A stretch of DNA of 64,000 nucleotides from contig NZ_AP027081.1 of assembly GCF_030295425.1 (NCBI RefSeq), positions 3,331,001 through 3,395,000 on the forward strand, read 5' to 3'. Numbering within the stretch: position 1 is the stretch's first letter; each line of letters opens with the position of its first letter. Positions 35,605-44,694 of the stretch are shown piece after piece. The notes under the pieces were generated by a model, which did not search any database, was not told the DNA's origin, and saw only the letters and a list, made by a program, of their open reading frames with translations. A program made the position numbers and the translations under genes. The DNA is from Mesoterricola sediminis. Its GTDB lineage: Bacteria > Acidobacteriota > Holophagae > Holophagales > Holophagaceae.

Positions 35605-35994
35605 ATGGTCCGGCGAATCCTCCAGTGCCTCGCCCTCCTGGTCCTCATCTTCGGGGGGCCAGGGATGGGTGCGGGCGGAACCCAGCCCGTCCAGACCTGC
35701 TGCTGCGGCACGGAGGCCGGCGAGCCTTCGCCCTGTGGCATGCCCACCTGCCCCCCCCGTTGCCCAGGGCCGACGCCCGTCACGGCCCTCCATGCCCCCG
35801 CCCCGGCCCTCGTCCGGGTGCAGACGGCCGCCAAGCGGCGGCTTGCCGAACGGAAGGCTGAGCCTCTTCCCTGGCCCGCGCCCGTCCGTGCCGCCCGCGG
35901 CCGGAACCTGGCGCGGCCCGCCACGCCGGCCACGGGTCCCCCTCCCGGCCCCCCCCAGGACCGCCAAGCCCGCCTGAGGTGCTTCCGGATCTGA
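35605..35994 (+). CDS. Small Cys-rich exported protein leading the metal-efflux operon
   Basis: A 129-residue frame with an N-terminal hydrophobic segment (MVRRILQCLALLVLIFGGP) and a Cys cluster just after it (QTCCCGTEAG, then PCGMPTCPPRC: seven Cys within about 25 residues). The rest is Pro/Arg-rich and low in complexity. I do not recognise it. Small Cys-rich exported proteins ahead of Cus/Czc-type operons may bind metal in the periplasm; that is an inference from position and Cys content. It starts 64 bp before the TolC-like gene, on the same strand. Confidence 0.5.
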   Translation: MVRRILQCLALLVLIFGGPGMGAGGTQPVQTCCCGTEAGEPSPCGMPTCPPRCPGPTPVTALHAPAPALVRVQTAAKRRLAERKAEPLPWPAPVRAARGRNLARPATPATGPPPGPPQDRQARLRCFRI

Positions 35995-36058
35995 GCCCGC
36001 GCTCCGCCTGCCGACCTGACTCGACACGCGCCGCCCCGCGCCAGCTTTTGGAGTTCCC

Positions 36059-37444
36059 ATGCGCATCGCGCTCCTCCTGGCCCTCGGTCTCCTCCCCACC
36101 GGGGGATGGGCCCAGGCCCCCCTTCCCGACGACCCCCGCATCCAGGCCCTGATCCAGGAAGCCCTGGAGGCCAATCCCGATCTCCAGCGCGCGCGCGCCA
36201 CGGCCCAGGCCGAAAAGGAGCGGATCCCCCAGGCCGGCGCCCTGCCCGACCCCTCCCTCTCCCTGGGCATCCAGAACGACGGCTTCAAGAAGATCCAGAT
36301 CGGTCAGATGGAAGGGAGCTATTGGCAGGTGATGATCACCCAGCCCCTGCCCTGGCCGGGCAAGCGCGGCCTGCGCACGGACATCGCCCGAATCGGCGCC
36401 CAGGCTGCCGATGAGGCGACCCAGCGCACCCGCCTGACCCTGGAGGCGGACGTGCGCCGGGCCTACCTGGCCCTCCTCCTCTCCCGGAGCCAGCTGCGGC
36501 TCCTGGAGGACCAGGCCCTCCTGCTCCAGCAGGCGGAAGCCACGGCCCGGATCCGCTACGAGGTGGGCCAGGGCGCCCAGGCCGATCTGCTCCGGGCCCA
36601 GCTGGAACGCACCCGGCTGGACCAGACCCGCCTGCGCCTCCAGACGGAGGAGCGCACTGCCCTGGCGGGACTCAACCGGCTGCGGGCCAAGCCGGCCGAA
36701 GCCCCGGTGGAGGACGGCGCCCCCATGTCCGCCCTTCCGGATCCCGGCCCCATCGACCCCGCCGCCGCCCTGCCCGAGGCCCTGGACCACACCCCCGAAG
36801 TGAAAACCGCCCACCTGGGCGCCCTCCAGTCGGACAAGGCCGTGGCCCTGGCCAGGCTGGACCGCCGGCCGGACTTCGGCGTCACCGCCGGCATCATGCC
36901 CCGGGGCGGCCTGGATCCCATGTGGAACGCCGGGATCTCCATCTCCCTGCCCCTGTGGAGCGGCCGCAAGCAGGCCCGGGCCGTCGTGGAGCAGGAGGCT
37001 CGCCGGCGGGCCTCGGGCGCGGAGGAGGCCAGTGTGCGCACGATGGTCACCCAGCGCGTCCAGGAGCGCGCGACCCAGATGACCTCGGCCCTGGGCATCC
37101 TGAAGCTCTACCGGGGCGGCCTCCTGGTGCAGAGCGAGGCCAGCTTCCGGGCCACCCTGGCCCAGTACGAGGTGGGCCGGGCGCCGTTCCTCTCCGTGCT
37201 CGAGGCCCTCAACGGCTGGGTCGCCGACCAGAGCGGCCTCCTGCAGGCCCAGGCCCAGGCCCAGGCCGTCGCCATCGCCCATCGCGAATTCACGCTGGCC
37301 GCCACGCCGCCCGTGGGCGCCACGGCCCTCGCCGGGTCCGGCATGGGCGGCGGGTCCACCCCCTCGGGCGCGGCAACGGCCGCCAGGCCCGCCGGGTCCA
37401 AGGCGGACGCCGGCTCCGATTCCTCCTCCATGACCTCCATGTAA
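36059..37444 (+). CDS. TolC-family outer-membrane efflux protein (CusC-like)
   Basis: A 461-residue protein with a signal peptide (MRIALLLALGLLPTGGWAQ). It has the long alternating helices of the outer-membrane efflux family: LIQEALEANPDLQRARATAQ near residue 30, a repeated helical region (RIRYEVGQGAQADLLRAQLE near 160), and the second repeat (YEVGRAPFLSVLEALNGW near 375). It ends in a Gly/Ala/Ser-rich tail. Together with the adaptor and RND pump encoded next it would form the tripartite channel through the periplasm and outer membrane for metal export. Confidence 0.85.
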   Translation: MRIALLLALGLLPTGGWAQAPLPDDPRIQALIQEALEANPDLQRARATAQAEKERIPQAGALPDPSLSLGIQNDGFKKIQIGQMEGSYWQVMITQPLPWPGKRGLRTDIARIGAQAADEATQRTRLTLEADVRRAYLALLLSRSQLRLLEDQALLLQQAEATARIRYEVGQGAQADLLRAQLERTRLDQTRLRLQTEERTALAGLNRLRAKPAEAPVEDGAPMSALPDPGPIDPAAALPEALDHTPEVKTAHLGALQSDKAVALARLDRRPDFGVTAGIMPRGGLDPMWNAGISISLPLWSGRKQARAVVEQEARRRASGAEEASVRTMVTQRVQERATQMTSALGILKLYRGGLLVQSEASFRATLAQYEVGRAPFLSVLEALNGWVADQSGLLQAQAQAQAVAIAHREFTLAATPPVGATALAGSGMGGGSTPSGAATAARPAGSKADAGSDSSSMTSM

Positions 37445-37453
37445 GGCGCTCCC

Positions 37454-38710
37454 ATGTCCAGCCCCTCCCGTTTCCGCACCCCCCTCCTCATGCTGCTGGC
37501 CCTCGGCGCCGGCGTGGGCGGCACGCTCCTGCTCCGCCCGGCCCACCACGCCGAGGCCCCCCAGGAGGCCCCGAAGAAGACCAGCTACCAGTGCCCCATG
37601 CACCCCCAGATCATCCAGGACCACGCCGGCGACTGCCCCATCTGCGGCATGGCCCTCGTGCCCATGGACGGGGGCGGCGGCGCCTCCGCCGTCGACGGCA
37701 TGGCCACGGTCACCATCGATCCGGCCCGCCAGCAGCTGATCGGTCTCACCACCGCCGAGGTCAAGGAGGGCCCGGTGGGCGGCGAACTCCGGACCACGGC
37801 CCGCATCTCCGCGGACGAGACCCGGATCCGCCACATCCACGTCAAGGTCGAGGGCTACGTGGAGAAGCTCCACGTGGACTTCGTGGGCATGCACGTGTCC
37901 AAGGGCCAGCCCCTCCTCGCCTTCTACAGCCCCGACTTCGTCAGCGCCCAGCAGGAGTACCTCCTCGCCCTCCGCACCCGGAAGGCCCTCGCGGGCGGCA
38001 GCCTCCAGGGCAGCGGCAACGACCTCCTCGAGGCGGCCCACCGCCGCCTGACCCTCTGGGACGTCCCGGCCGCGGAACTGGCCGAGCTCGAGCGCACCGG
38101 CGAGGTGCGCAAGACCCTCACCCTCCGCTCCCCCATATCGGGCGTCGTCACCGCAAAGACCGCCGTGGAGGGCAACCGCCTCACCCCGGCCGACACGCCC
38201 TTCGAGATCACCGACCTGGGCTCGGTCTGGGCCCTCGCCGACGTCTACGAGCCCGAGCTGCCCCGGGTCAAGGTGGGCATGCCCGTCGAACTCACCCTGG
38301 CCGCCGTGCCGGACCGCACCTTCCGCGGGCGGGTGGCCTTCGTGGACCCCCAGGTGGACCCCAAGACCCGCACGACGCGCGTGCGCGTGGAGGTTCCCAA
38401 CCCCGGCGGGCTCCTCAAGCCGGAGATGTTCGGGGAGATGGTGATCCAGGGCAAGGGCCGCGCCGGGCTCGTGGTGCCCACGGACGCCGTCCTGGACTCC
38501 GGCACCCGCCGCATCGTCTTCGTGGCCCTGGGCCAGGGCCGGTTCGAGCCCAAGGAGGTCAAGACCGGCGCCGCCATGGGCGACACCGTGGAAATCCTGT
38601 CCGGCCTGATGAAGGGGGAGACCGTGGTGACCCGGGCCAACTTCCTCGTGGACTCTGAATCGCGCCTGAAGGCCGCCCTCGCCCACATGGGCGACGGCAA
38701 GGGAAAGTGA
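37454..38710 (+). CDS. RND efflux periplasmic adaptor with metal-binding domain (CusB-like)
   Basis: A 418-residue membrane-fusion protein. The N-terminal membrane segment is followed by a heavy-metal-binding module, YQCPMHPQIIQDHAGDCPICG, with its Cys-Pro-Met-His and CPxCG pattern near residues 40-70. The adaptor body follows: VEGYVEKLHVDFVGMHVSKG (barrel-sandwich hybrid), LRSPISGVVTAKTAVEGN and VPTDAVLDSGTRRIVFVA. It links the pump to the outer-membrane protein and hands over metal. Such domains in CusB-type adaptors bind Cu or Ag; the metal specificity here is inferred. Confidence 0.87.
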   Translation: MSSPSRFRTPLLMLLALGAGVGGTLLLRPAHHAEAPQEAPKKTSYQCPMHPQIIQDHAGDCPICGMALVPMDGGGGASAVDGMATVTIDPARQQLIGLTTAEVKEGPVGGELRTTARISADETRIRHIHVKVEGYVEKLHVDFVGMHVSKGQPLLAFYSPDFVSAQQEYLLALRTRKALAGGSLQGSGNDLLEAAHRRLTLWDVPAAELAELERTGEVRKTLTLRSPISGVVTAKTAVEGNRLTPADTPFEITDLGSVWALADVYEPELPRVKVGMPVELTLAAVPDRTFRGRVAFVDPQVDPKTRTTRVRVEVPNPGGLLKPEMFGEMVIQGKGRAGLVVPTDAVLDSGTRRIVFVALGQGRFEPKEVKTGAAMGDTVEILSGLMKGETVVTRANFLVDSESRLKAALAHMGDGKGK

Positions 38711-38720
38711 GGGGGAGGCC

Positions 38721-41700
38721 ATGATCAAGCGCATCATCCGGTTCTCCGCCGAGAACCGCTTCCTCGTCCTGGCGGCGGGCCTCGTCACCCTCCTCCTGGC
38801 CGTGTGGTCCATGCGGACCATCCCCCTGGACGCCCTGCCGGACCTGAGCGACACCCAGGTCATCGTCTACTCCAAGTGGGACCGCAGCCCGGACCAGGTG
38901 GAGGACCAGGTCACCTATCCCATCGTCACCAGCCTCCTGGGCGCCCCCCGGGTCAAGGCCGTCCGCGGCCTCAGCGACTTCGGCTTCAGCTACGTCTACG
39001 TCATCTTCGAGGACGGCACGGACATCTACTGGGCCCGCAGCCGCGTGCTCGAGTACCTGAGCAAGATCACCGCGAGCCTGCCCCAGGGCGTGCGCACGGA
39101 GCTGGGCCCCGACGCCACCTCCGTGGGCTGGGTCTACCAGTACGCCCTCGTGGACAAGTCCGGGCGCCACGCCAACGACGAACTGCGCTCCACCCAGGAC
39201 TGGTTCGTCCGCTACGCCCTCCAGAGCGTCCCCGGGGTCGCCGAGGTCGCCACGGTGGGGGGCCAGGCCCGCCAGTTCCAGGTGAGCCTCAACCCCAACA
39301 AGATGGCCACCTACCGGGTGACCATCGACCGGGTCCTCGCCGCCGTGCGGGCCGCCAACAACGAGGGCGGCGGCCGCCTGGTCGAATTCAGCGGCCGGGA
39401 GTACATGGTCCGGGGGCGGGGCTACGCCAAGACCCTCAAGGACCTGGAAGGCGCCGTGCTGAAGGCCGAGGGGGGGACCCCCGTGCGCCTGGGGGACGTC
39501 GCCACCGTCTCCCTGGGGCCCGAAATGCGCCGGGGCCTGGCCGACCTGGACGGCCAGGGCGACGCCGTGGGCGGCATCGTGGTCATGCGGCAGAACGAGA
39601 ACGCCCTGGCCGTCATCGACCGGGTCAAGGAGCGCCTCGCCGAGCTGAAGAGCTCCCTTCCCGAAGGCGTTGAGATCGTCCCCGTCTACGACCGGTCCAC
39701 CCTCATCGAGCGCGCCATCGCCACCGTGAAGGACAAGCTCATCGAGGAGATGATCATCGTCTCCATCGTCATCCTGGTCTTCCTCTGGCACATCCCGTCG
39801 GCGGTCGTGCCGATCGTAACCATCCCCCTCAGCGTGGCCCTGGCGTTCATCCCCATGCTCCTCATGGGCCAGAACGCCAACCTCATGTCCCTGGCCGGCA
39901 TCGCCATCTCCATCGGCGTGCTCGTGGACGGCGCCATCGTGGAGGTGGAGAACGCCTACAAGAAGCTGGAGCACTGGATCTCCGGCGGCCGCAAGGGGGA
40001 CTTCCACCAGGTCCGCCTCGAGGCCCTCCTGGAGGTCGGCCCCAGCGTCTTCTTCAGCCTGCTGGTGATCGCCATCGCCTTCATGCCGGTGTTCACCCTC
40101 GTGGACCAGGAGGGACGGCTCTTCCGGCCCCTGGCCTATTCCAAGAACCTGGCCATGGCCATCGCCGCCATCCTGGCCCTGACCGTGGATCCGGCCATGC
40201 GCATGCTCTTCGCGCGCATGGAGCCCTTCCACTTCAAGCCCAGGTGGCTGGCCTGGATGGCCACCCAGGCCCTCGTGGGCACCTACCACCCCGAGGAGAA
40301 GCATCCGGTGAGCCGGTTCCTGCACCGGATCTACGAGCCGCCCTGCCGGTTCGTGCTCCGCCACGCCAAGGCCACCATCGCCGTCGCCTTCCTCCTCGTC
40401 CTGGCGACGGTCCCGGTCTTCCTGCACCTGGGCTCCGAGTTCATGCCCCGGCTCGGGGAGGGCACCCTGCTCTACATGCCGAGCACCCTGCCCGGGCTGA
40501 GCGAGACCGAGGCCCAGCGGATCCTCCAGGTCCAGGACCGCCTCATCCTCACCGTCCCCGAGGTCGAGCGGGTCTACGGCAAGGCAGGACGGGCCGACAC
40601 GGCCACCGACCCCGCCCCCTTCTCCATGATGGAGACGGTCATCCAGCTCAAGCCCGAGGAGCAGTGGCGGGAGCGTCCGCGCTGGTATTCCTCCTGGGCC
40701 CCCGGATGGCTGAAGGGGATGCTCCGCCCCTTCTGGCGCGACCGCATCACCGAGGAGGACATCGTCTCCGACCTGGACCGCGCCGTGCGCCTCCCGGCCA
40801 TCCCCAACGCCTGGACCATGCCCATCAAGGCGCGCATCGACATGCTGAGCACCGGCATCCGGACCCCCGTGGGCCTCAAGATCAACGGGGCCGACCTGAA
40901 GGTGATCCAGCAGATCGCCGTGGAGGCCGAAGGCATCCTCCAGAAGGTCCCCGGGACCCGGAGCGCCCTGGCCGAGCGCACCGCGGAGGGCTACTTCCTG
41001 GACTTCGACCTGCGGCGCGACCAGCTCGCCCGCTACGGCCTGAGCGTGGAGGAGGCCAACATGCTCGTCATGACGGCCGTGGGCGGCGACAACCAGACCA
41101 CGGTCTTCGACGGCCGGGCCCGCTACCCGGTGAACGTCCGCTACGCCCGGGACTACCGCGAAAGCGTCGCCTCCCTCAACCGCGTCCTGGTGCCCCTGCC
41201 CAACGGCAGCACCGTACCCATGGAGGAGATCGCCGACCTGCGCCTGGCCACCGGCCCCGGCATGATCCGGGACGAGAACGGCCTCCTCAACGGCTACGTG
41301 CTCGTCGACTTCGACACCTCGAAGACCGACGTCGGCACCTACGTGAAGCACGCCAAGGCCGCCGTCGAGAAGGAGCTCAAGCTCCCCTCGGGATACAGCC
41401 TCACCTGGAGCGGCCAGTTCGAGAACATGATCCGCGTGAAGGAGCGCCTCAAGATCATCGTGCCCATCACCCTGGTGCTGATCTTCGGGCTGCTCTACGC
41501 CAACACCAAGAGCGCCTTCAAGGCGTCCCTCGTGATGCTGGCGGTGCCCTTCTCCGCCGTGGGCGCCTTCTGGCTCATGTGGATCCTGGGCTACAACACC
41601 TCCATCGCCGCCTGGGTGGGCCTCATCGCCCTGCTCGGCCTGGACGCGGAGACCGGCGTGTTCATGCTCCTGTTCCTCGACCTCTCCCACGACGAGGCCA

Positions 41701-42017
41701 AGGCCCAGGGCCGCCTCCGCACCCTGGCCGACCTGGAGGAGGCCATCATCCACGGGGCCGTCAAGCGCGTGCGCCCCAAGGCCATGACGGTCTTCGCGGC
41801 CTTCATGGGGCTCCTGCCCATCATGTGGTCCACGGGCACCGGGGCCGACGTCATGAAGCGCATCGCCGCGCCGATGGTCGGCGGCCTCGCCACCAGCTTC
41901 CTCCTGGAGCTGCTGGTCTACCCCGCCGTCTACCTCCTCTGGAAGCGGCGGGAGGTGGCGCCCGAGGGGCAGGAACCCGGAGCGCCCCGGTTGCGGGACG
42001 CCGAGGCCCAGGGGTAG
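38721..42017 (+). CDS. HME-RND heavy-metal efflux pump (CusA/CzcA-like)
   Basis: A 1098-residue inner-membrane RND pump, slightly longer than CusA (1047). Visible landmarks: LDALPDLSDTQVIVYSKWDR near residue 35, the proton-relay segment GVLVDGAIVEVENAYKKLE near 400, and IALLGLDAETGVFMLLFLD near 970. Twelve membrane segments in two halves are apparent. The family exports monovalent or divalent metals by proton antiport. Order and spacing (9-10 bp gaps) put it last in the CusCBA-type operon, and the hairpin at 42041-42080 follows. Cu/Ag versus Co/Zn/Cd cannot be settled by eye. Confidence 0.88.
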   Translation: MIKRIIRFSAENRFLVLAAGLVTLLLAVWSMRTIPLDALPDLSDTQVIVYSKWDRSPDQVEDQVTYPIVTSLLGAPRVKAVRGLSDFGFSYVYVIFEDGTDIYWARSRVLEYLSKITASLPQGVRTELGPDATSVGWVYQYALVDKSGRHANDELRSTQDWFVRYALQSVPGVAEVATVGGQARQFQVSLNPNKMATYRVTIDRVLAAVRAANNEGGGRLVEFSGREYMVRGRGYAKTLKDLEGAVLKAEGGTPVRLGDVATVSLGPEMRRGLADLDGQGDAVGGIVVMRQNENALAVIDRVKERLAELKSSLPEGVEIVPVYDRSTLIERAIATVKDKLIEEMIIVSIVILVFLWHIPSAVVPIVTIPLSVALAFIPMLLMGQNANLMSLAGIAISIGVLVDGAIVEVENAYKKLEHWISGGRKGDFHQVRLEALLEVGPSVFFSLLVIAIAFMPVFTLVDQEGRLFRPLAYSKNLAMAIAAILALTVDPAMRMLFARMEPFHFKPRWLAWMATQALVGTYHPEEKHPVSRFLHRIYEPPCRFVLRHAKATIAVAFLLVLATVPVFLHLGSEFMPRLGEGTLLYMPSTLPGLSETEAQRILQVQDRLILTVPEVERVYGKAGRADTATDPAPFSMMETVIQLKPEEQWRERPRWYSSWAPGWLKGMLRPFWRDRITEEDIVSDLDRAVRLPAIPNAWTMPIKARIDMLSTGIRTPVGLKINGADLKVIQQIAVEAEGILQKVPGTRSALAERTAEGYFLDFDLRRDQLARYGLSVEEANMLVMTAVGGDNQTTVFDGRARYPVNVRYARDYRESVASLNRVLVPLPNGSTVPMEEIADLRLATGPGMIRDENGLLNGYVLVDFDTSKTDVGTYVKHAKAAVEKELKLPSGYSLTWSGQFENMIRVKERLKIIVPITLVLIFGLLYANTKSAFKASLVMLAVPFSAVGAFWLMWILGYNTSIAAWVGLIALLGLDAETGVFMLLFLDLSHDEAKAQGRLRTLADLEEAIIHGAVKRVRPKAMTVFAAFMGLLPIMWSTGTGADVMKRIAAPMVGGLATSFLLELLVYPAVYLLWKRREVAPEGQEPGAPRLRDAEAQG

Positions 42018-42040
42018 GAGGCCCTCCGCGCCCTCAGGAA

Positions 42041-42080
42041 CCCGCCCTTCCCAGCCTCGGCTCGAGCTGGGAAGGGCGGG
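42041..42080. terminator. Perfect 15-bp hairpin between convergent genes
   Basis: 42041-42055 and 42066-42080 are exact inverted repeats (CCCGCCCTTCCCAGC and its complement) around a 10-base loop. It sits between the pump gene (ends 42017) and the minus-strand receiver gene (stop at 42102). With no T-run on either side it would be a bidirectional, possibly factor-assisted, terminator. Confidence 0.65.
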
Positions 42081-42101
42081 TCGTGGGGGGCGCGAAGGGG
42101 C

Positions 42102-43223
42102 TCACCCCGTCACGAGCACCGGTTCGGGCAGGCGGGACACGGCGGCCACGCTGCGCAGGCGCTCCAGGTGCACGGGGCTCAGGCGCGTGCCGGCGGAGAG
42201 GACCAGGGCGCCCTCCAGGGTGACGAGGTCCTCCACCAGGCACATGCCGGGCTGCAGCCCCCAGACGGGGAGGGCCTGCCGGCCGCCCTCCTCCGCGGGG
42301 CCCCGGCCCTCCACCACCCGCTCCAGGGCGGCGAGGACGTGGGGATCGTAGGCCCCCTCGGCGAGGCGGAGCTTGCCGAGGACGGCGGCGGGGTTCCTGC
42401 GCTGGCGGACCTCCTCCACGTAGTCCGCCACCGCGTGGAGGATCCGCGCTTCCAGCGGCGCCTCGCGGGCGGCGTCCCCCAGGAGGTCCCGCTTCGAGCC
42501 GCGGATGATCCGCGCCACCGGGGCCAGGCGGGGAATGGCCCCCACGAGGCGGGCGCTTTCGTCGGGCACGTCGGCCAGGAGGAGGCGCTCCTCCGCGGTC
42601 AGGGGCTCGCCGGCGGCCTCCCGGGCCTGCAGCGTCCGGGGGAGGGCCATGCGGCCCACGGGGGACAGGAGGGCCGCGAGGCCGAGGTCCCAGGGCGAAG
42701 GGATGCCGAGGATCGTGGCCACCCGCAGGGCCAGGTCCCGCACCTGCTCGGCCTGGCCGAAGGCGTGGGGGTCGAAGCTCGACAGGAGGTCCACGAGCAT
42801 CTGGATGCTGGCCGACAGCGTCTGCTCCAGGAGCTCCCGCCCGGAGGTGACCAGGTCGTACTGGTGCGCGCCGGCCTCCACCATGTCGCCGAGGGCGCCC
42901 AGGTCGCAGGGCTTGGTGAGGAAGCGGAACACGCTGCCGCTGTTCACGGCCTCGATGGCGGTGAGCTGGTCGCCCTGGCCCGTGAGCATGATGCGGGTGG
43001 TGTCGGGCGAGAGCACCTTCACTTCCTGGAGGAGCTCCACCCCGTCCATGCCGGGCATGCGCATGTCGGCGACGAGCACGGCGAAGGGCGGCGCGGTGCG
43101 GATGAGGTCCAGGGCCTCGCGGCCCGAGGTGGCCGTCGTCAGGTCGAAGCGCTTCCGGAAGGCCCGGGCGAGGGCCGTCAGGATGAGCGGATCGTCGTCG
43201 ACGAACAGGACCCTAGATGGCAT
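42102..43223 (-). CDS. Receiver protein with degenerate HD-GYP-like domain
   Basis: A 373-residue protein. Residues 1-125 are an intact receiver: FVDDDP acidic pair, phospho-acceptor Asp in VLVADMRMPGMDG, and Lys in FLTKP. From about 150 to 340 the layout follows HD-GYP phosphodiesterases (HAFGQAEQVRDLALRVATILG, then ALLSPVGRMALP), but the catalytic HD is replaced by Ser-Pro and no GYP is seen, so c-di-GMP hydrolysis is unlikely. It may act as a binding or output domain instead. It overlaps the pseudo-kinase gene by 11 bp, so both are made together. Confidence 0.75.
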   Translation of the reverse strand: MPSRVLFVDDDPLILTALARAFRKRFDLTTATSGREALDLIRTAPPFAVLVADMRMPGMDGVELLQEVKVLSPDTTRIMLTGQGDQLTAIEAVNSGSVFRFLTKPCDLGALGDMVEAGAHQYDLVTSGRELLEQTLSASIQMLVDLLSSFDPHAFGQAEQVRDLALRVATILGIPSPWDLGLAALLSPVGRMALPRTLQAREAAGEPLTAEERLLLADVPDESARLVGAIPRLAPVARIIRGSKRDLLGDAAREAPLEARILHAVADYVEEVRQRRNPAAVLGKLRLAEGAYDPHVLAALERVVEGRGPAEEGGRQALPVWGLQPGMCLVEDLVTLEGALVLSAGTRLSPVHLERLRSVAAVSRLPEPVLVTG

Positions 43224-43920
43224 GGATCGACCCCTCCCATGGGTCCGCCGACGCCGGGGAACCGGCGCCGGCCAGGTGCTTCAGGGCGGCGGCCGCCTGG
43301 GCCACCTTGGCCAGCCCCTCCAGGCACTCCCCCAGGACGGAGGGGACCTCGGCCCGCAGGAAGGCCAGATCCAGGTCCTCCTCCATGCGGGCGAGGATGA
43401 CCCGGCGGTGCTCGGGCAGATCGCAGGCGGCGGCCTGGACCGCCTCCAGGCCCCGTTCGAAGCGGCCGAAGGCGTGGCGCAGGAAGCCCAGGTTGATGCC
43501 CAGGAACTGGACCGGGGTGTGCATCTCCTGGGCGAGGCCCTGGACCAGCCCCTGGAGGGAGGCCACGCGGGGTCCCGCGCTGGCCTCGGCGCGCCGCCGC
43601 CGCTCCGAGGCGTCGGCCAGGATCAGCAGGGTCCCGTCCCCCAGGGGCATGGCCTCCAGGTCCACAGCCAATCCCAGGCCGCCGGCGGTCCACACGGTCC
43701 GGGGTCCGGGCAGGTTCACGTCCTCCAGGCCCCGGGGCAGGGGACGGCCCAGGAGGTCCCCGGGCCCGGCGCAGCCCAGCAGGGACACCGCCGCCTCGTT
43801 GCAGAGGATCACGCGGCCGTCCCCCGCCACCGCGAGGATCGGGCGGGGCAGGATGCGGAGGGCCGTCGCCAGAAGGTCGGTGGGCAGGCTGGGCGCGCTG
43901 GTCAGATCTCGAGTCTCCAT
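43213..43920 (-). CDS. PAS-domain pseudo-histidine-kinase lacking an ATPase domain
   Basis: A 235-residue protein from ATG 43920, chosen for AGGA at proper distance. A PAS-like domain (ILPRPILAVAGDGRVILCN to LLILADASERR) precedes a dimerisation-helix region, GLAQEMHTPVQFLGINL. In active kinases this region reads AHEIxTP with the phospho-acceptor His; here that position is Gln. The protein ends without an ATP-binding domain. It is therefore unlikely to autophosphorylate and may instead modulate or bind the overlapping receiver protein. No membrane segment is seen, so it is cytoplasmic. Confidence 0.75.
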   Translation of the reverse strand: METRDLTSAPSLPTDLLATALRILPRPILAVAGDGRVILCNEAAVSLLGCAGPGDLLGRPLPRGLEDVNLPGPRTVWTAGGLGLAVDLEAMPLGDGTLLILADASERRRRAEASAGPRVASLQGLVQGLAQEMHTPVQFLGINLGFLRHAFGRFERGLEAVQAAACDLPEHRRVILARMEEDLDLAFLRAEVPSVLGECLEGLAKVAQAAAALKHLAGAGSPASADPWEGSIHAI

Positions 43921-44018
43921 CGGTGTCCTGGCATCGGGGACGTCCCCTTCCGCAAGGCTAGAACCCACCCCGGCCGCCTACCATACGCTCTATTACCTAA
44001 GCCTGGAAGCCCTCGCGC

Positions 44019-44633
44019 TCAGACCAGCTCGGCCTTGATCGCCAAGCGAGCGAGCGCCGTCGCGTTGTGCAGGCCCAGCTTGCGCATGAGGTTCGTGCGA
44101 TGGACGTCCACCGTGCGGGGGCTGATGCCCAGCTCGGCGGCGATCTCCTTGGTGACCAGGCCCCGCCCGATCTGGGCCAGGATCTCCGTCTCCCGCTCCG
44201 TGAGGAGGGTGCGCACCTGTTCCCGGGAGGCCCGGGCCTCCTGGGAGAGCACGGGCACCAGGTCCTTGCGGCGGAGGCGGCCCGTGATGGCGGCCAGGAG
44301 CTCGGCGGGGGTGAAGGGCTTGGTCAGGTAGTCGTCGGCCCCGGCCGTCATCCCGGCCCGCATGCTGTCCCGGTCGTCCTTGGCCGTCATGAAGATCACG
44401 GTGGTGTCCGTGAGCTTGGGGTCCCGGCGGACCTCCCCGAGGAGGGCCATGCCGTCCATCCCGGGCATGAGGATGTCCGTCACCAGCACGTCGTAGGGCT
44501 GGAGGCGCAGCTGTTCGAGGGCCTCGGCGCCGCTCCGGGCCAGGACCACGTCCCAGTCCGGCTGCTCCACGCGGAAGGTCCGCTGGAGGGACAGGAGAAG
44601 CATGGGCTCGTCGTCGACAATGAGGATGCGCAT
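44019..44633 (-). CDS. NarL/FixJ-type response regulator
   Basis: A 204-residue two-domain regulator from ATG 44633. Receiver: ILIVDDEP acidic residues, phospho-acceptor in VLVTDILMPGMDG and FMTAKDD, then LTKPFT. The C-terminal LuxR-type HTH reads LTERETEILAQIGRGLVTKEIAAELG with SPRTVDVHRTNLMRKLG. It is a transcription factor controlled by phosphorylation. No kinase is directly adjacent; the pseudo-kinase and receiver protein downstream (99 bp) might feed into it, but nothing in the sequence shows this. Confidence 0.88.
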   Translation of the reverse strand: MRILIVDDEPMLLLSLQRTFRVEQPDWDVVLARSGAEALEQLRLQPYDVLVTDILMPGMDGMALLGEVRRDPKLTDTTVIFMTAKDDRDSMRAGMTAGADDYLTKPFTPAELLAAITGRLRRKDLVPVLSQEARASREQVRTLLTERETEILAQIGRGLVTKEIAAELGISPRTVDVHRTNLMRKLGLHNATALARLAIKAELV

Positions 44634-44694
44634 AGGGAGAGGGGGGCCTGCACCCATGATAGGGTGACTGCCCCCCCCTTGACATGCCCCAAAA

